Shown piece after piece: positions 51,703-60,614 of a DNA stretch of 64,000 nt (its first letter is position 1; every line of letters starts with the position of its first letter). Both the position numbers and the translations under genes were made by a program. Where the stretch lies: positions 62,001 to 126,000 of the forward strand of contig JAUYFM010000002.1 in the NCBI GenBank assembly GCA_030690945.1, written 5' to 3'. The notes beneath the pieces are model-generated. The model made no database searches. It had not been told where the DNA came from and saw only the letters and a program-made list of their open reading frames with translations. Origin of the DNA: Smithellaceae bacterium. GTDB taxonomy: Bacteria > Desulfobacterota > Syntrophia > Syntrophales > Smithellaceae.

Positions 51703-52932
51703 ATGAAATTTAAATTAATTTATCCCCAATGGGAAAAACTGGAGCGCCAGACACGCTTTACCCTGCCGCCGCACGGACCGGTGGTAATGGCCGCCGCGCT
51801 GCCTGCTGATGTGGACGTGGAATTTATCGATGAGAATATTCAGCCGATTGATTTTGACGCGGGAGCCGATTTTGTCGGGATATCGATGATGCTGAGCGCG
51901 CAGGTGAAGCGTGGCTGGGAAATCGCCGATGCCTTTCGCGCCAGGGGGATCAAGGTGATTTGCGGCGGGATTGCCACGATGCTGCATGCCGAAGAAAGTC
52001 AGGAGCATGCGGATGCTGTTTTCCTGGGGGAGGCCGAAGGTCGGATGGAGCAGGTCTTTACCGATTTCAAAAACAATAATCTGCAAAAAGTCTATGACTA
52101 CATGCAGAATTTTCCGCTGATTGAAAGCGTCGGAACGGCAAGGCGTAGTATTCTCAACCGCGAGATGTATAATTACAAGGGCGTGCAGATGGTCGATCTG
52201 GTGCATGCCTCCCGCGGTTGCCGCTTCAATTGTTATCCCTGCTGTGTCAGCTTCTTAGGCGGCCGGAGTTTCCGTCCCAGGCCGTACGACAAAGTTGTTG
52301 AAGAAATGGCCAGCATTAACAACAACCGCCTTTTCCTTGTTGATAATTCTCTGGCGCAGGATAAGGAATGGGAAATGGGTCTGTTCAAGGAAATGATCCC
52401 TTTGAAAAAGAAATGGTGCTGCCATCCGATTGAAAACGACGACAAGGTGCTGGATCTGGCGGCGCAGGCCGGGGCGTGGTTTGTCTATCAGGCTATTTTT
52501 GATTCATCCGATTTTATCCGCGAACGCGTCAAGCGCTATCACGATTACGGCATCGGCGTGGAAGGCAGTATTTTACTGGGTCTGGATTATCATACCGAAG
52601 ATTATATCAAGAAGCTGGTTGACTTTTTACTGGAAATCGAACTGGATATGGCAGAGTTCACAGTGCTCACGCCATTTCCACACACCCGGACTTTTGACGA
52701 TCTGCATAATGCCGGCAGAATTTTCTCCTATGACTGGAACGATTACACCTGCGGTAAAGTGGTGTTCCAGCCCAAATTGCTGACGCCGGAACAATTGCAA
52801 TCTCTTTATTATTACGCCTGGGATAAGTTTTATGAAGAAGAGCCGCAGAATTATAAAATGTTCAAGATGCTCAAGAGGGTTATTGATAAAGAAAAACAAG
52901 ACGGCACTTACAAGCAGCGCGTCCGTCGGTAA
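51703..52932 (+). CDS. Cobalamin-binding-type radical SAM protein
   Basis: This 409-residue protein has an N-terminal region resembling a B12-binding (Rossmann) domain (about 1-140, with ADFVGISMMLSAQVKRGWEI and GIKVICGGIATMLHAEE). The radical SAM motif follows in ASRGCRFNCYPCCVSF (CxxxCxxC). GGRSFRPRPYDKVVEEM and LTPFPHTRTFDDL are seen later. Such enzymes methylate, rearrange or couple unactivated carbons in lipids and natural products. The B12 domain lacks an obvious DxHxxG motif, so cobalamin may be bound base-off or not at all. It lies between the CLF-like and ammonia-lyase genes. Confidence 0.87.
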   Translation: MKFKLIYPQWEKLERQTRFTLPPHGPVVMAAALPADVDVEFIDENIQPIDFDAGADFVGISMMLSAQVKRGWEIADAFRARGIKVICGGIATMLHAEESQEHADAVFLGEAEGRMEQVFTDFKNNNLQKVYDYMQNFPLIESVGTARRSILNREMYNYKGVQMVDLVHASRGCRFNCYPCCVSFLGGRSFRPRPYDKVVEEMASINNNRLFLVDNSLAQDKEWEMGLFKEMIPLKKKWCCHPIENDDKVLDLAAQAGAWFVYQAIFDSSDFIRERVKRYHDYGIGVEGSILLGLDYHTEDYIKKLVDFLLEIELDMAEFTVLTPFPHTRTFDDLHNAGRIFSYDWNDYTCGKVVFQPKLLTPEQLQSLYYYAWDKFYEEEPQNYKMFKMLKRVIDKEKQDGTYKQRVRR

Positions 52933-52965
52933 AAAGTGAAAAGGGTGGAAGGAGAGGTTAAGGTC

Positions 52966-54516
52966 ATGAAGAGAATTGGCAAGGGGGCCGCCGTCGTCAT
53001 CGATGGCGACCGTGTCAGTTTTGAGGATATAATTGCCGTCGCGCGCGACGGGGCGCAGGTTTCCATCAGCAAATCGACGCGTTTTGTGAAGCGGATGGCG
53101 CTGACGCAAAAAATGCTCATGGATTCGATGAAAAAGGGCGTTGCAGTTTACGGCGTGAATACCGGCTACGGCAAATCCTGCGGCAGCCGGATCAGTATGA
53201 ATATTGCCCTGAAAAACGGCGAAAATATTTTTCGTTTTCACGGCTGCGGCACCGGAGAACCCATCGGCATTGAGGAGACAAGAGCCGCCATGCTGTGCCG
53301 GATCATCTGTCTGGCGCGCGGCTATTCCGGGGTTTCGATCGCGCTGCTTCAACAGATGGCTGATTTTTTGAACTGCGGCCTTACGCCCGTGGTGCCTTGT
53401 GAAGGCTCGGTCGGCGCGTCCGGCGATCTGACGCCGATGTCCTATATTGGCGCGGCTCTGGCGGGCGACCGCGACGTGTTTTATCAGGGTGACATTTGGC
53501 CTGCGGCCCGGGCGATGAAGAAAGCCGGATTAAAGCCCTACAAATATCTGCCGAAAGAACCGCTGTCGATGGTGAACGGCACAACGACGATGACGGGCAT
53601 TGCTGCGCTGAATGTGGATCGGGCCGAACGCATTTTGTCCGCCGCGATCTATGCGACAGCCCTCAGCGTTCACGCAATGAAGGGCAATGCCCATCATTAT
53701 CATCCGGTTATTTCAGAGGCCAAACCGTTTCCCGGTCAGAGGTTTGTCGCGCAAAAGATTGCCCGGCTTCTACAGACCAGAGTGTCGGCGCGTCAACTGG
53801 AAGACGACGCGCTCGAAACGCTGCAGGATCCCTACTCGCTGCGCTGCGCCCCGCAGGTTCTGGGTGTGTTGTCCGACGCGCTTTCCTGGATTAAGCAATG
53901 GGTGGAAGTCGAAGCCAACAGCTCCAACGACAATCCGATTTTTGATCCCGCCACGGGACAGATTTTAATGGGCGGTAATTTTTACGGCGGCCATATCGCC
54001 TTTGCGATGGATGGGCTAAAAGCCGCGCTGGCGTCGGCTGCGGATATGTGCGACCGTCAGATCATGCTGCTGGTGAATCCAAATCTCAATCGGGGATTGC
54101 CGGGCGATCTGGTTCGTCTCAACGGCGGCCAAACCGGCCTGCATCACGGCTTTAAGGCCATGTCGATTTCTTCATCGGCTCTGGCCGCCGAAGCCCTGAA
54201 AGCCACCATGCCTGCCGCGTCTTTTTCGCGTTCGACGGAGTCCCATAACCAGGACAAGGTTAGCATGGGCACTATCGCGGCGCGTGACGCCGAACGGGTT
54301 TGCACGCTCACCGAACGGGTGGTCGCCATTCATCTGCTGTCGGCGGCGCAGGCCTGTGACATCCGGCAAAATGTCAACGTCCGGCCGCTTCTGGCTAAAG
54401 CGCTGCAAAAAATTCGATTGGTCAGCGATCCGGTCATTGAAGACCGGCCGCTGGATGAGGATATCGAAAAGATGTGTTTGGTAATCCGATATACAGATTT
54501 CTACAGGATGAAATAA
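52966..54516 (+). CDS. Aromatic amino acid ammonia-lyase (HAL/PAL/TAL family)
   Basis: This 516-residue MIO enzyme has the self-made cofactor triad Ala151-Ser152-Gly153 in GSVGASGDLTPMSYIG. VNTGYGKSCGSRIS and SSNDNPIFDPATGQ are standard. At the substrate-selectivity pair (His89-Leu90 in Rhodobacter tyrosine ammonia-lyase) it has Phe91-His92, where Phe is typical of phenylalanine enzymes. The product is therefore probably cinnamate, possibly 4-coumarate, as starter for the aryl polyene. The ATG at 52966 with GGAGAGG upstream is preferred over GTG 52936. Confidence 0.9.
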   Translation: MKRIGKGAAVVIDGDRVSFEDIIAVARDGAQVSISKSTRFVKRMALTQKMLMDSMKKGVAVYGVNTGYGKSCGSRISMNIALKNGENIFRFHGCGTGEPIGIEETRAAMLCRIICLARGYSGVSIALLQQMADFLNCGLTPVVPCEGSVGASGDLTPMSYIGAALAGDRDVFYQGDIWPAARAMKKAGLKPYKYLPKEPLSMVNGTTTMTGIAALNVDRAERILSAAIYATALSVHAMKGNAHHYHPVISEAKPFPGQRFVAQKIARLLQTRVSARQLEDDALETLQDPYSLRCAPQVLGVLSDALSWIKQWVEVEANSSNDNPIFDPATGQILMGGNFYGGHIAFAMDGLKAALASAADMCDRQIMLLVNPNLNRGLPGDLVRLNGGQTGLHHGFKAMSISSSALAAEALKATMPAASFSRSTESHNQDKVSMGTIAARDAERVCTLTERVVAIHLLSAAQACDIRQNVNVRPLLAKALQKIRLVSDPVIEDRPLDEDIEKMCLVIRYTDFYRMK

Positions 54517-54932
54517 TGGGGATGGAAAAGAAAACATTTGAAGTGAAAATGAGCGTGCCTTTTTTTGATCTGGATCCCATGCAGATCGTCTGGCACGGCA
54601 ATTACCTGAATTACTTTGAACTCGCTCGCGCGGCGCTTTTTAAACATTATTGCGTCGATCTTTACTCTTATTATGAAAGGGAACAAATTATTTTCCCCAT
54701 CATTCGGACATCGACCAAGCATATTTTCCCGCTGCGCCACCGCGATGAGGTGATCATCAAGGCAACCCTTGTGGATGTCAATATTAAGCTGGTGGTGGAT
54801 TTTGAAATTCGGAAAGCGGCGGACGGCAGCGTTTGCGCGCGCGGGCGCACGGAACAAGTGGCGGTCAAAACGCCGGGAATGGAAACCCTGTTCAGTATTC
54901 CGCAGGATATTCGTAATGGATTAGGAGTTTAA
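54516..54932 (+). CDS. Acyl-CoA/ACP thioesterase, 4HBT hotdog family
   Basis: The 138 residues contain VPFFDLDPMQIVWHGNYLNY, where the Asp in DPMQIVWH is the 4-hydroxybenzoyl-CoA-type catalytic residue. This YbgC/4HBT layout is used for releasing or proofreading acyl chains and a copy is usual in aryl polyene clusters. The start shares a base with the ammonia-lyase stop (TAATG), and its stop overlaps the next gene start, so translation is coupled. AGGATG-type spacing before the start is weak, consistent with coupling. Confidence 0.9.
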   Translation: MGMEKKTFEVKMSVPFFDLDPMQIVWHGNYLNYFELARAALFKHYCVDLYSYYEREQIIFPIIRTSTKHIFPLRHRDEVIIKATLVDVNIKLVVDFEIRKAADGSVCARGRTEQVAVKTPGMETLFSIPQDIRNGLGV

Positions 54933-56647
54933 TGATGAATGATCTTCTGAAAAAATCTTTTGTGGCTGGTGTGGAGCGTGTCGCGGCCTGGTCGGATTTG
55001 CTCGACGCGATTAATGTGTTTCCTATAGCGGATGGCGATACAGGCAGGAATCTGGCCATCAGTCTTTCTCCGCTGCGTGCGCCGGATCGGGACACAGACC
55101 CTGTGGTGAGAAAACTTCTGCTTTCGGCGCGCGGCAATTCCGGTAATATCGCGTCCCGTTATTTTTCGGCATTTTATGCCGTTGATTCCTTATCCAATCT
55201 GACAACGGCCGCACAAGAGGGAAATGCCAGGGCCTGGAAGGCGGTGAGTGATCCTCGTCGGGGAACCATGCTTTCCGTCTTTGATGCCTTGGAGGAAATC
55301 CTCTGCCGGCAGGGTTTTACACCCGATCAAAAAAGCGCGGATCAGATCATTTTACACTTGGAGCAGGCCGTGCACGAGACGCACGACCTATTACCGAAAT
55401 TAAAGGAGGCCGGTGTTGTTGATGCAGGGGCTCTGGGTATGTATATTTTTTTCGAGGGCTTTTTCTATACGCTGGCCGGCTATACCCATCATTATCGTCC
55501 CGTGACGGAAGTATTTCAAGACCGTCTCATGATTTCATCGGCCTTTAAGGAGATTTCAGAGGCCGGCTACTGTGTTGACTTTGTGGTTAAAGCAAATACG
55601 TCGTTCCCCGATGATCTGACAAAAATTGCACGCCAGCAGGAAAGCGCTGTTATCATCAATGAAGGCGATCTTTACAAAATTCATCTGCATACGGGAGACA
55701 AGGAAAAAATTAAAGCTCAAATGGCGGCGTTGGGCAGCGTGGTCCATTGGGAAGAAGATAATCTGGCGGCACAGATTAATGAGTTTATGAACGCGCCCGC
55801 CGATTCCAGGCTGCATATCATGACCGATGCCGCCGGTTCGCTGACGCGTCAGGATGCCAAAAAATACGGCTTTACCCTTTTGAATAGTTATCTCAATATC
55901 GGTGAAAAATCTCTGCCGGAGACCTTTTTTCATCCCGATGAGCTCTACAGCGCCATGTGCGCGGAGGTGAAGGTTTCCACGTCGCAATCCTCCGTTTTTG
56001 AAAGACATCAGTATTACGAAGCCTCGCTGGCGCGGTTTGAGAAAGTTCTATATTTGTGCGTCGGTTCCATTTTTACCGGTAACTATCATGTGGCCCTCGA
56101 TTGGAAAAAGGAGCATGATCCGCAAAACCGTTTGCTGGTGATCGATACGGGCGCCGCCTCGGGCAGGCTGGGAACGATTGTTCTGTCCACAGTCAGCTAT
56201 CTGGCGAAAACAGGCGATATGGAAAAAGCTTATGCGTTTGCTCAAAAAGCCGTAGAAACCTGTGAAGAGTACGTTTTCCTGGAAAAGCTGCAATATCTGG
56301 CCGCCGGCGGCAGGCTTTCCAAAACCAGCGCTTTCTTTGGCGATATGCTAAAAATGAAACCGGTGATTTCGCCGCAGCCGGAAGGCGCCAAGAAAGTCGG
56401 TGTGGTGAGAAACCGCAAAGACCAGATCAAAATGGCGCAAGAAAAGCTGGCGGCGACGCTCAACAAAGAATCTCGCGCACTGATCATGCTGGAATATTCG
56501 GACAATGTCGAACAGGTGTCTGAAATTCGAGAAAAAGTTCGCAAACTCTATCCGCAGGCGGAAATTATTTTGCAACCCATTTCTTTGACATCCGGCGCGC
56601 ATTATGGCCCGGGGACGTGGGGCGTGGCCTTTCTGCCGTTGGAGTAG
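54932..56647 (+). CDS. FakA-FakB fusion: DhaL kinase domain joined to DegV lipid-binding domain
   Basis: This 571-residue protein has three parts. Residues 1-190 are a DhaL-type kinase with the ATP-metal motif ADGDTGRN, ARGNSGNIAS and GVVDAGALGMYIFF. Residues about 205-285 match the middle domain of FakA (YCVDFVVKA, then LYKIHLHTGDKEKI). Residues about 293-571 are a DegV/FakB domain with DAAGSLT, STSQSSVFE, VGSIFTGNYH and YLAAGGRLSK. FakA phosphorylates fatty acids held by FakB in Gram-positive bacteria. One chain with both parts inside a polyene cluster suggests acyl-phosphate formation on the pigment acyl chain; this function is inferred. Confidence 0.85.
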   Translation: MMNDLLKKSFVAGVERVAAWSDLLDAINVFPIADGDTGRNLAISLSPLRAPDRDTDPVVRKLLLSARGNSGNIASRYFSAFYAVDSLSNLTTAAQEGNARAWKAVSDPRRGTMLSVFDALEEILCRQGFTPDQKSADQIILHLEQAVHETHDLLPKLKEAGVVDAGALGMYIFFEGFFYTLAGYTHHYRPVTEVFQDRLMISSAFKEISEAGYCVDFVVKANTSFPDDLTKIARQQESAVIINEGDLYKIHLHTGDKEKIKAQMAALGSVVHWEEDNLAAQINEFMNAPADSRLHIMTDAAGSLTRQDAKKYGFTLLNSYLNIGEKSLPETFFHPDELYSAMCAEVKVSTSQSSVFERHQYYEASLARFEKVLYLCVGSIFTGNYHVALDWKKEHDPQNRLLVIDTGAASGRLGTIVLSTVSYLAKTGDMEKAYAFAQKAVETCEEYVFLEKLQYLAAGGRLSKTSAFFGDMLKMKPVISPQPEGAKKVGVVRNRKDQIKMAQEKLAATLNKESRALIMLEYSDNVEQVSEIREKVRKLYPQAEIILQPISLTSGAHYGPGTWGVAFLPLE

Positions 56648-56791
56648 GCTATAGGCTAAGGGCGATAGGCGATAGGTTCAAAGTTCAACGGTTCAAGAAC
56701 TATCAGCTATGAGCTATGAACTGCGAGATACGAGTGACGAGCAATGAGTGACGAGCAACGAGATACGAAATACGAGATACGAACGACGAGA
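56648..56791. repeat. Long heptamer-periodic region (about 20 units)
   Basis: From the end of the FakA-FakB gene, the sequence can be cut almost entirely into 7-base units: CTATAGG-like units, then TTCAAAG/TTCAACG, then AGCTATG, then AGATACG, AGTGACG, AGCAATG, AGTGACG, AGCAACG, AGATACG, AAATACG, AGATACG, AACGACG. Units change gradually along the array. Its second half is translated as the N-terminus of the next gene. Confidence 0.8.
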
Positions 56792-57499
56792 AATGTCAGC
56801 CGCTTTGCTTTTATTATTCCGGTTTACAATCATGCCGCGACTGTGGCGCAGGTGGTAAGAGAGGCGCTGGCTTTGAACTATCCCGTCTTTGTTGTGGATG
56901 ACGGATCGACCGATGAAACGCCTCAGCGTCTGGCCCAAATCAAAGGAATCACTCTCTTGCATCATTCAAAAAATGAAGGCAAGGGCGCGGCGATTTTGAC
57001 CGGTTTTATGGCCGCGTCCTATGTGGCTGATTATGCCATTACGCTCGATGCGGATGGGCAGCACTATCCCGAAGACGCTTTGACGTTGATTGACGCTATC
57101 CCCGCAAAAAAGCGTCCCATCGTTGTCGGGGCGCGCGAAGGCATGACCGCGAGCCTCGGCGCTCATATTCCATGGACCAGCCGGTTTGGTCGGAAATTTT
57201 CCAATTTCTGGGTTTGGATATCCGGCGGACCAAAGCTTTCGGATTCCCAAAGCGGTATGAGAATTTATCCGTTGCCGGAAGCTTTGAGCCTCAATACGCG
57301 GGCGCGGCGTTTTCAATTCGAGGTGGAAATTCTGGTGCAGGCCAAAAGAAAAGGCATACAGGTGCTGGAAGCGCCGATACGCGTGTTTTATAATCTTGAC
57401 GGCTCAAGAATTTCCCATTTCCGTCCGTTTGTTGATTTTGTACGTAACTCCAAAACGTTTACCCGTCTGATTTTTACCCGGATTTTCTGCAGGCACTGA
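56744..57499 (+). CDS. Family 2 glycosyltransferase (dolichyl-phosphate mannosyltransferase-like)
   Basis: This 251-residue GT-A enzyme has FIIPVYNHAATVAQVV, VDDGSTDETPQRL (nucleotide-sugar site), LDADGQHYPED (DxD) and SDSQSGMRIYPL. Aryl polyene clusters usually hold one glycosyltransferase, thought to decorate the head or anchor. The first 17 or so codons (MSDEQRDTKYEIRTT) are heptamer repeat; the conserved fold starts at RFAFIIPVY, and no in-frame ATG lies between, so the start at 56744 is forced unless an unusual codon is used. No membrane segments are visible. Confidence 0.87.
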   Translation: MSDEQRDTKYEIRTTRNVSRFAFIIPVYNHAATVAQVVREALALNYPVFVVDDGSTDETPQRLAQIKGITLLHHSKNEGKGAAILTGFMAASYVADYAITLDADGQHYPEDALTLIDAIPAKKRPIVVGAREGMTASLGAHIPWTSRFGRKFSNFWVWISGGPKLSDSQSGMRIYPLPEALSLNTRARRFQFEVEILVQAKRKGIQVLEAPIRVFYNLDGSRISHFRPFVDFVRNSKTFTRLIFTRIFCRH

Positions 57500-57548
57500 G
57501 CTTAAAGTTGCAGCTTGTATTTATAATGGTTTTAATTTAAGGGCTTGC

Positions 57549-60500
57549 ATGTCATCAGAAAAACACTCCATAAAATGGTCGATTGTCATTATTGTTGCTT
57601 TGATTGTAGGACTGCTTTTTTTCTGGGAAACCAACCACTTAAAAATTGAAACCGATATTCTGGAATCCATGCCGCACCATGATCCGGTGCTGGCGTCGGC
57701 GCGCCAGGTGATCAGCCATCTGCCCATCCAGGACAAAATATTTATTGATCTGGAACAGGTGTCCCCTGATCGGGATAAGCTGGTCGGCGCGGCGTCTATG
57801 CTTACAGACAAATTGAATAAGAGCGGTTTGTTTGCCAAAGTGGGCGTCAGCGATGAAGCCAATCATGTCCCGGAACTGATCGCGCATGTTATAAGCAATC
57901 TGCCGTCGCTCTTGAGCGCGTCGGATCTGGAACAGAAAATTCAGCCGCTTCTCACGCCTGCAAAAATACGGGACGCCATGGCGCAAAACCGGCGGGGCCT
58001 GGAGCAGTTGGAAGGGATCGGCCGCAGTGAAATGATCGCCAAAGACCCGCTGGGATTCGCAGGCGTTGTTCTGGGACAAATGTCTTCTTTGCTCCCGGCC
58101 AATAAGGCTCAGTTCTATCGGGGGCAGCTCATTTCCGCCGACGGCAAGCACGCGCTCATCATAGCCCGCATTGCCGGTTCGGGAACGGACACGTCAAGAG
58201 CTGCTCAAATTGAAAAACTTCTAGAAGATTGCCGGCAGGAGTTAAAGACCAATGCGGATTTAAAAGATCAATATATCCTGTCGTCGGTGGGGGCCTACCG
58301 CGCGGCGCTGGATAACGAAACTATCGCCAAACGCGATGTGCAGTTGGCCATAACGTTTACGACCGTGTGCATCATTCTTCTGATTCTTTTCGCTTTTCCC
58401 CGTCCCCTGATCGGTCTTCTGGCGCTTTTGCCCTCCATGGTGGGTGCCATTGCCGCCTTGTTTGTCTGCTCTTTTTTGTTCAAATCCATGTCGATACTGT
58501 CTGTCGGTTTCGGCGGCGCCATTATGGCCTTTACGGTGGATATGGGAATGGCGTATCTGCTTTTCCTGGATCAGCCTTACACCACTTACGGCAAGAAGGT
58601 GGCGCGCGAGGTTTGGTCGGCGGAGCTCATGGCGACGCTGACCACCGTTGGCGCATTTTTGCTGCTTTTGATCAGCGATTTTAAAATCCTGGCCGAAATC
58701 GGTGTCTTTTCCGCGCTGGGCGTTGCTTTTGCCCTGTTGTTCGTCCATTTTGTGTTTCCAAAAGTATTTCCATCGATGCCGCCTTCCAAACGCCTTCCCA
58801 ACCGTTTCCTGTTTAATGCGGTTATCAAAGTTGCCGCCCCGGCAAAGTGGAAACTGGTCGCCGCGATTATCTTTGGCTTGATCATGCTGATGTTTGCCAA
58901 ACCGGTCTTCAATGTCGATTTGCAGGCGATGAATTCCATGAGCAAGGAAACCATAAGCGCCGAAAAAAAATTGCAGGAGACCTGGGGCAATCTTTCCGGC
59001 AAATGCTACGTTCTTCTGGAAGCATCCAGCATGGAAGAATTGCAGAAAAAAAATGAGCAATTGATGACGCTTTTGGCAACTGATGTGCAGAAAGAAAAAC
59101 TTGCCCCGGTATTTCTACCCTCCGTTTTATTTCCCTCTCAACCATCGGCTCAAAGTAATTTTGATGCCTGGCGAAGTTACTGGAATCAAGATCGTGTGGC
59201 GGCCCTGAAGCGGGATTTAGACACGGCGGCGAGGGAAAACGGCTTTGCGCCCGATGCTTTTGCACCCTTCTGGAAAATCGTTGATCAAAGAGACCCCGGC
59301 GTCTTTGCAATACCTGCAAAATATTTTGAAATACTGGGCATTGCCAAAAGTCCGGAAGGTTTTAAGCAGCTGAGTCTGCTGGTTGCCGAAAAAAATTATA
59401 ACGCGGATGATTTATTTGACAGCATTTCCGCCACGGGGCTCGTCAAACTCTTCGATGCGGATTTGTTTAACAAAAGGCTTAGCGATTTTCTGAAAAACAT
59501 GTTTCTGGAAATTGCCCTGATCATCAGCATCGGGCTTGTTTTCATCACCTTTTTACATTTTCTGGACTGGCGTTTGTCGCTTGCGGCGCTGGCGCCGGTT
59601 GTTTTCGCGCTTTTTGCGACGCTTGGCACAATGAAGCTTATCGGCCATCCGCTGGATATTCCCGGTATCATGCTGTGGATTATCATTATGGGCATGGGAG
59701 ATGATTACGCGCTTTACTATATCTGCCATTATCAGCGTAACTTTGATGAAAAGCGTCCGGCCATGCACACCATCAAGTTTTCGATGTTTTTGTCTGCCTG
59801 CACCACCCTGATCGGTTTTGGCGTTCTGATTTTTGCCGACCATGCGCTGTTGAAGAGCATCGGGATTGTCTCATTTTTAGGCATCGGCTATGCGTTAATC
59901 GGGGCTTATTTTATTTTGCCGTATTTGATGGAGAAAATATTTGCCCCAATTCAATATCCAACAGGCCCATTGGCGATTGGCTCCAAAGAGCACCTGCGCC
60001 GGACGCTTTTACGCTACCGCCACCTGCCCGGCTATCCGAGAGTCTTTGCTCGATTTAAAATGTTGATGGATCCGATGTTTCGGGAGCTCGATCAGTATGT
60101 GAAGAATCCCCGCCGGATCATTGATATCGGTTGCGGCTATGGCGTTCCGGCCACCTGGCTTCTGGAAATTTATCCTGAGGCGCAAGTGTTCGGCCTGGAG
60201 CCGGATGAAGAAAGAGTTCTGATTGCCAATCGTGCTATCGGTGAGCGCGGCCGTGTGCAGGGGGGGCTTGCGCCTGATCTGCCGGAAGTCGACGGCCCGG
60301 TGGATTATGTGATGATGCTGGATATGATGCATCTGATTACCGATGAAGAATTACAGCTTGTTTTGCGGCGGATTTACGATAAACTGGAAACCGGCGGCAC
60401 GCTGCTGATCCGCGCGACCGTTCCTTCGGCAAGAAAGGTCCCGTGGAAGAGATGGATTGAAGCGACCCGCTTAAAAATCACGGGCATGCGGGAACGTTTC

Positions 60501-60614
60501 CGTCAGGAAAAAGAAATGGCTGGTTTTATGGCCACAGCCGGATTTACTGTCCAGGTTCATACGTCACCGACGGCCGGTGTCGAAGAAAAGTGGTTTGTGG
60601 GGAAAAAGTCGTGA
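57549..60614 (+). CDS. MMPL-family exporter fused to a SAM-dependent methyltransferase
   Basis: This 1021-residue protein has an RND/MMPL exporter of about 12 helices: helix 1 near residues 8-26, helices about 260-415, a second periplasmic domain, and helices from about 640 to 800 with IMLWIIIMGMGDDYALYYIC. A class I methyltransferase occupies residues about 815-1021, with its SAM motif IIDIGCGYGVPATWL and GLEPDEERVLIANRAIG. MMPL exporters and methyltransferases occur separately in aryl polyene clusters; here they are one chain. The exporter would move the finished lipid outward and the cytoplasmic tail methylate it first. The stop codon lies in a heptamer. Confidence 0.88.
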   Translation: MSSEKHSIKWSIVIIVALIVGLLFFWETNHLKIETDILESMPHHDPVLASARQVISHLPIQDKIFIDLEQVSPDRDKLVGAASMLTDKLNKSGLFAKVGVSDEANHVPELIAHVISNLPSLLSASDLEQKIQPLLTPAKIRDAMAQNRRGLEQLEGIGRSEMIAKDPLGFAGVVLGQMSSLLPANKAQFYRGQLISADGKHALIIARIAGSGTDTSRAAQIEKLLEDCRQELKTNADLKDQYILSSVGAYRAALDNETIAKRDVQLAITFTTVCIILLILFAFPRPLIGLLALLPSMVGAIAALFVCSFLFKSMSILSVGFGGAIMAFTVDMGMAYLLFLDQPYTTYGKKVAREVWSAELMATLTTVGAFLLLLISDFKILAEIGVFSALGVAFALLFVHFVFPKVFPSMPPSKRLPNRFLFNAVIKVAAPAKWKLVAAIIFGLIMLMFAKPVFNVDLQAMNSMSKETISAEKKLQETWGNLSGKCYVLLEASSMEELQKKNEQLMTLLATDVQKEKLAPVFLPSVLFPSQPSAQSNFDAWRSYWNQDRVAALKRDLDTAARENGFAPDAFAPFWKIVDQRDPGVFAIPAKYFEILGIAKSPEGFKQLSLLVAEKNYNADDLFDSISATGLVKLFDADLFNKRLSDFLKNMFLEIALIISIGLVFITFLHFLDWRLSLAALAPVVFALFATLGTMKLIGHPLDIPGIMLWIIIMGMGDDYALYYICHYQRNFDEKRPAMHTIKFSMFLSACTTLIGFGVLIFADHALLKSIGIVSFLGIGYALIGAYFILPYLMEKIFAPIQYPTGPLAIGSKEHLRRTLLRYRHLPGYPRVFARFKMLMDPMFRELDQYVKNPRRIIDIGCGYGVPATWLLEIYPEAQVFGLEPDEERVLIANRAIGERGRVQGGLAPDLPEVDGPVDYVMMLDMMHLITDEELQLVLRRIYDKLETGGTLLIRATVPSARKVPWKRWIEATRLKITGMRERFRQEKEMAGFMATAGFTVQVHTSPTAGVEEKWFVGKKS

